NCBI GenBank assembly: GCA_030647905.1
Contig: JAUSJA010000027.1
Span: forward strand, 62,001-126,000
Source: Gemmatimonadaceae bacterium
GTDB taxonomy: Bacteria > Gemmatimonadota > Gemmatimonadetes > Gemmatimonadales > Gemmatimonadaceae
DNA: 64,000 nt
Direction: 5' to 3'
Shown here: in pieces, positions 63,569-64,000 of the stretch
How positions within the stretch are numbered: the first letter of the stretch is position 1
Layout of the letters: each line of letters opens with the position of its first letter
Notes under the pieces: generated by a model
The model's input: the letters and a program-made list of their open reading frames with translations, nothing else
Databases searched by the model: none
What the model was told of the DNA's origin: nothing
Made by a program: the position numbers and the translations under genes

Positions 63569-63919
63569 CTACACGTACCCCGCCCGGATGTGCAGCGGCC
63601 ACTGAACGAGATGCCGCACGTCCGGGTCACCCCAGTGGCGAGCAAGCGCCGGTTTCACCGGCGCCACCGGATAGTGAGGCCGATACCGGGAATAGAGTGC
63701 CGCGCCGCCGGAGAAGAGATCCCTGAATTGCGTCACGCCGGGGAATATGCGGCACGTCGAGGAGCTCAGCGACGATACCCATCGCCGAGCCTGCCTCGGG
63801 CTACATCTTCGGAAGTTCGGAAGGAGCGCCTTGTCCACGACGTGGATCACTCCGTTGGACTGATACACGTTGTAGGTCGAGATGAGAGCGGCCGCAGCTG
63901 CGATGGCTCTTTGGTGCAT
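63569..63919 (-). pseudogene. Fasciclin-domain fragment
   Basis: In the minus frame starting near 63919, about 25 codons (63806-63880) match the C-terminal strand-helix signature of fasciclin (FAS1) domains (YQSNGVIHVVDKALLPN). The usual N-terminal part is absent upstream, and the frame continues into unrelated sequence to 63569. It is likely a truncated or rearranged FAS1 protein gene. The window ends shortly after at 64000. Confidence 0.55.
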
Positions 63920-64000
63920 CGTCGCTCTCCTGAAGCTGGCTCGGCTCAGATCACCGCGACATCGCGTGCCGCAGCTCGGCCACCTTGCCTCGTACACCGT

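Overview
This window is a high-GC bacterial chromosome segment, most likely from a member of the Gemmatimonadota or a close relative. The lineage call is an inference: there is no rRNA gene. It rests on the GC content, the many large secreted or outer-membrane proteins (DUF5916, VPS10/BNR, CocE, M16 peptidase), the remnant of a TolB/TPR-type Ser/Thr kinase, and the tyrosine-degradation genes beside acetoacetyl-CoA synthetase. Genes are densely packed with many 1-26 bp overlaps. Housekeeping genes (maeB, pckA, uvrA, uppS, holB, moaC) alternate with accessory islets that contain truncated genes.

Layout. 1-4150: a two-component pair, then a copper-flavoured electron-transfer group: an orphan cytochrome b, a Met-rich membrane protein, a cupredoxin tail and a Met-rich peptide. 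4221-9402: malic enzyme, PEP carboxykinase and an HD hydrolase. 9447-13820: tyrosine catabolism (hpd, hmgA, aacS), in which acetoacetate released downstream of homogentisate can be re-activated to acetoacetyl-CoA. 13846-21266: PP2C phosphatase, ABC exporter, two GlsB-like membrane proteins, a large palindrome, uvrA and an SDR. 21397-23485: tRNA-Asn followed by an islet with a transposase remnant. 23486-30146: amidohydrolase, lipid kinase, Spy-like protein, uppS, a membrane protein/regulator pair with a leaderless promoter, and a PfpI-family protein. 30296-40870: DUF5916 outer-membrane protein, holB-moaC, VPS10-like protein, VanX-like dipeptidase, pnuC and an MFS transporter. 41018-46115: collapsed kinase gene, GMC oxidoreductase, ferritin, brnT/brnA toxin-antitoxin and an NAD-binding epimerase.

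46150-52898 is the most interesting stretch. All genes lie on the minus strand: feoA, feoB, a FeoB-associated Cys-rich peptide, a fused monoheme cytochrome/beta-barrel protein resembling Cyc2-type iron oxidases at its heme end, an OmpR-type regulator, a histidine kinase with an altered H-box and a periplasmic C-x2-C, and a tetraheme cytochrome c. Together they look like a regulated iron/electron-transfer locus that couples outer-membrane redox chemistry to Fe(II) uptake. Function is inferred.

53098-64000: a decayed DUF433/DUF5615 toxin-antitoxin pair, a CocE-family hydrolase, an outer-membrane protein, and a 2.8-kb islet bounded by a 42-bp direct repeat of the tRNA-Lys 3' end. The islet carries a diheme peroxidase-like protein, a cupin and a frameshifted duplicate of the hydrolase C-terminus. 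Then come a DUF4342 protein coupled to an M16 metallopeptidase, and a fasciclin fragment at the window edge.
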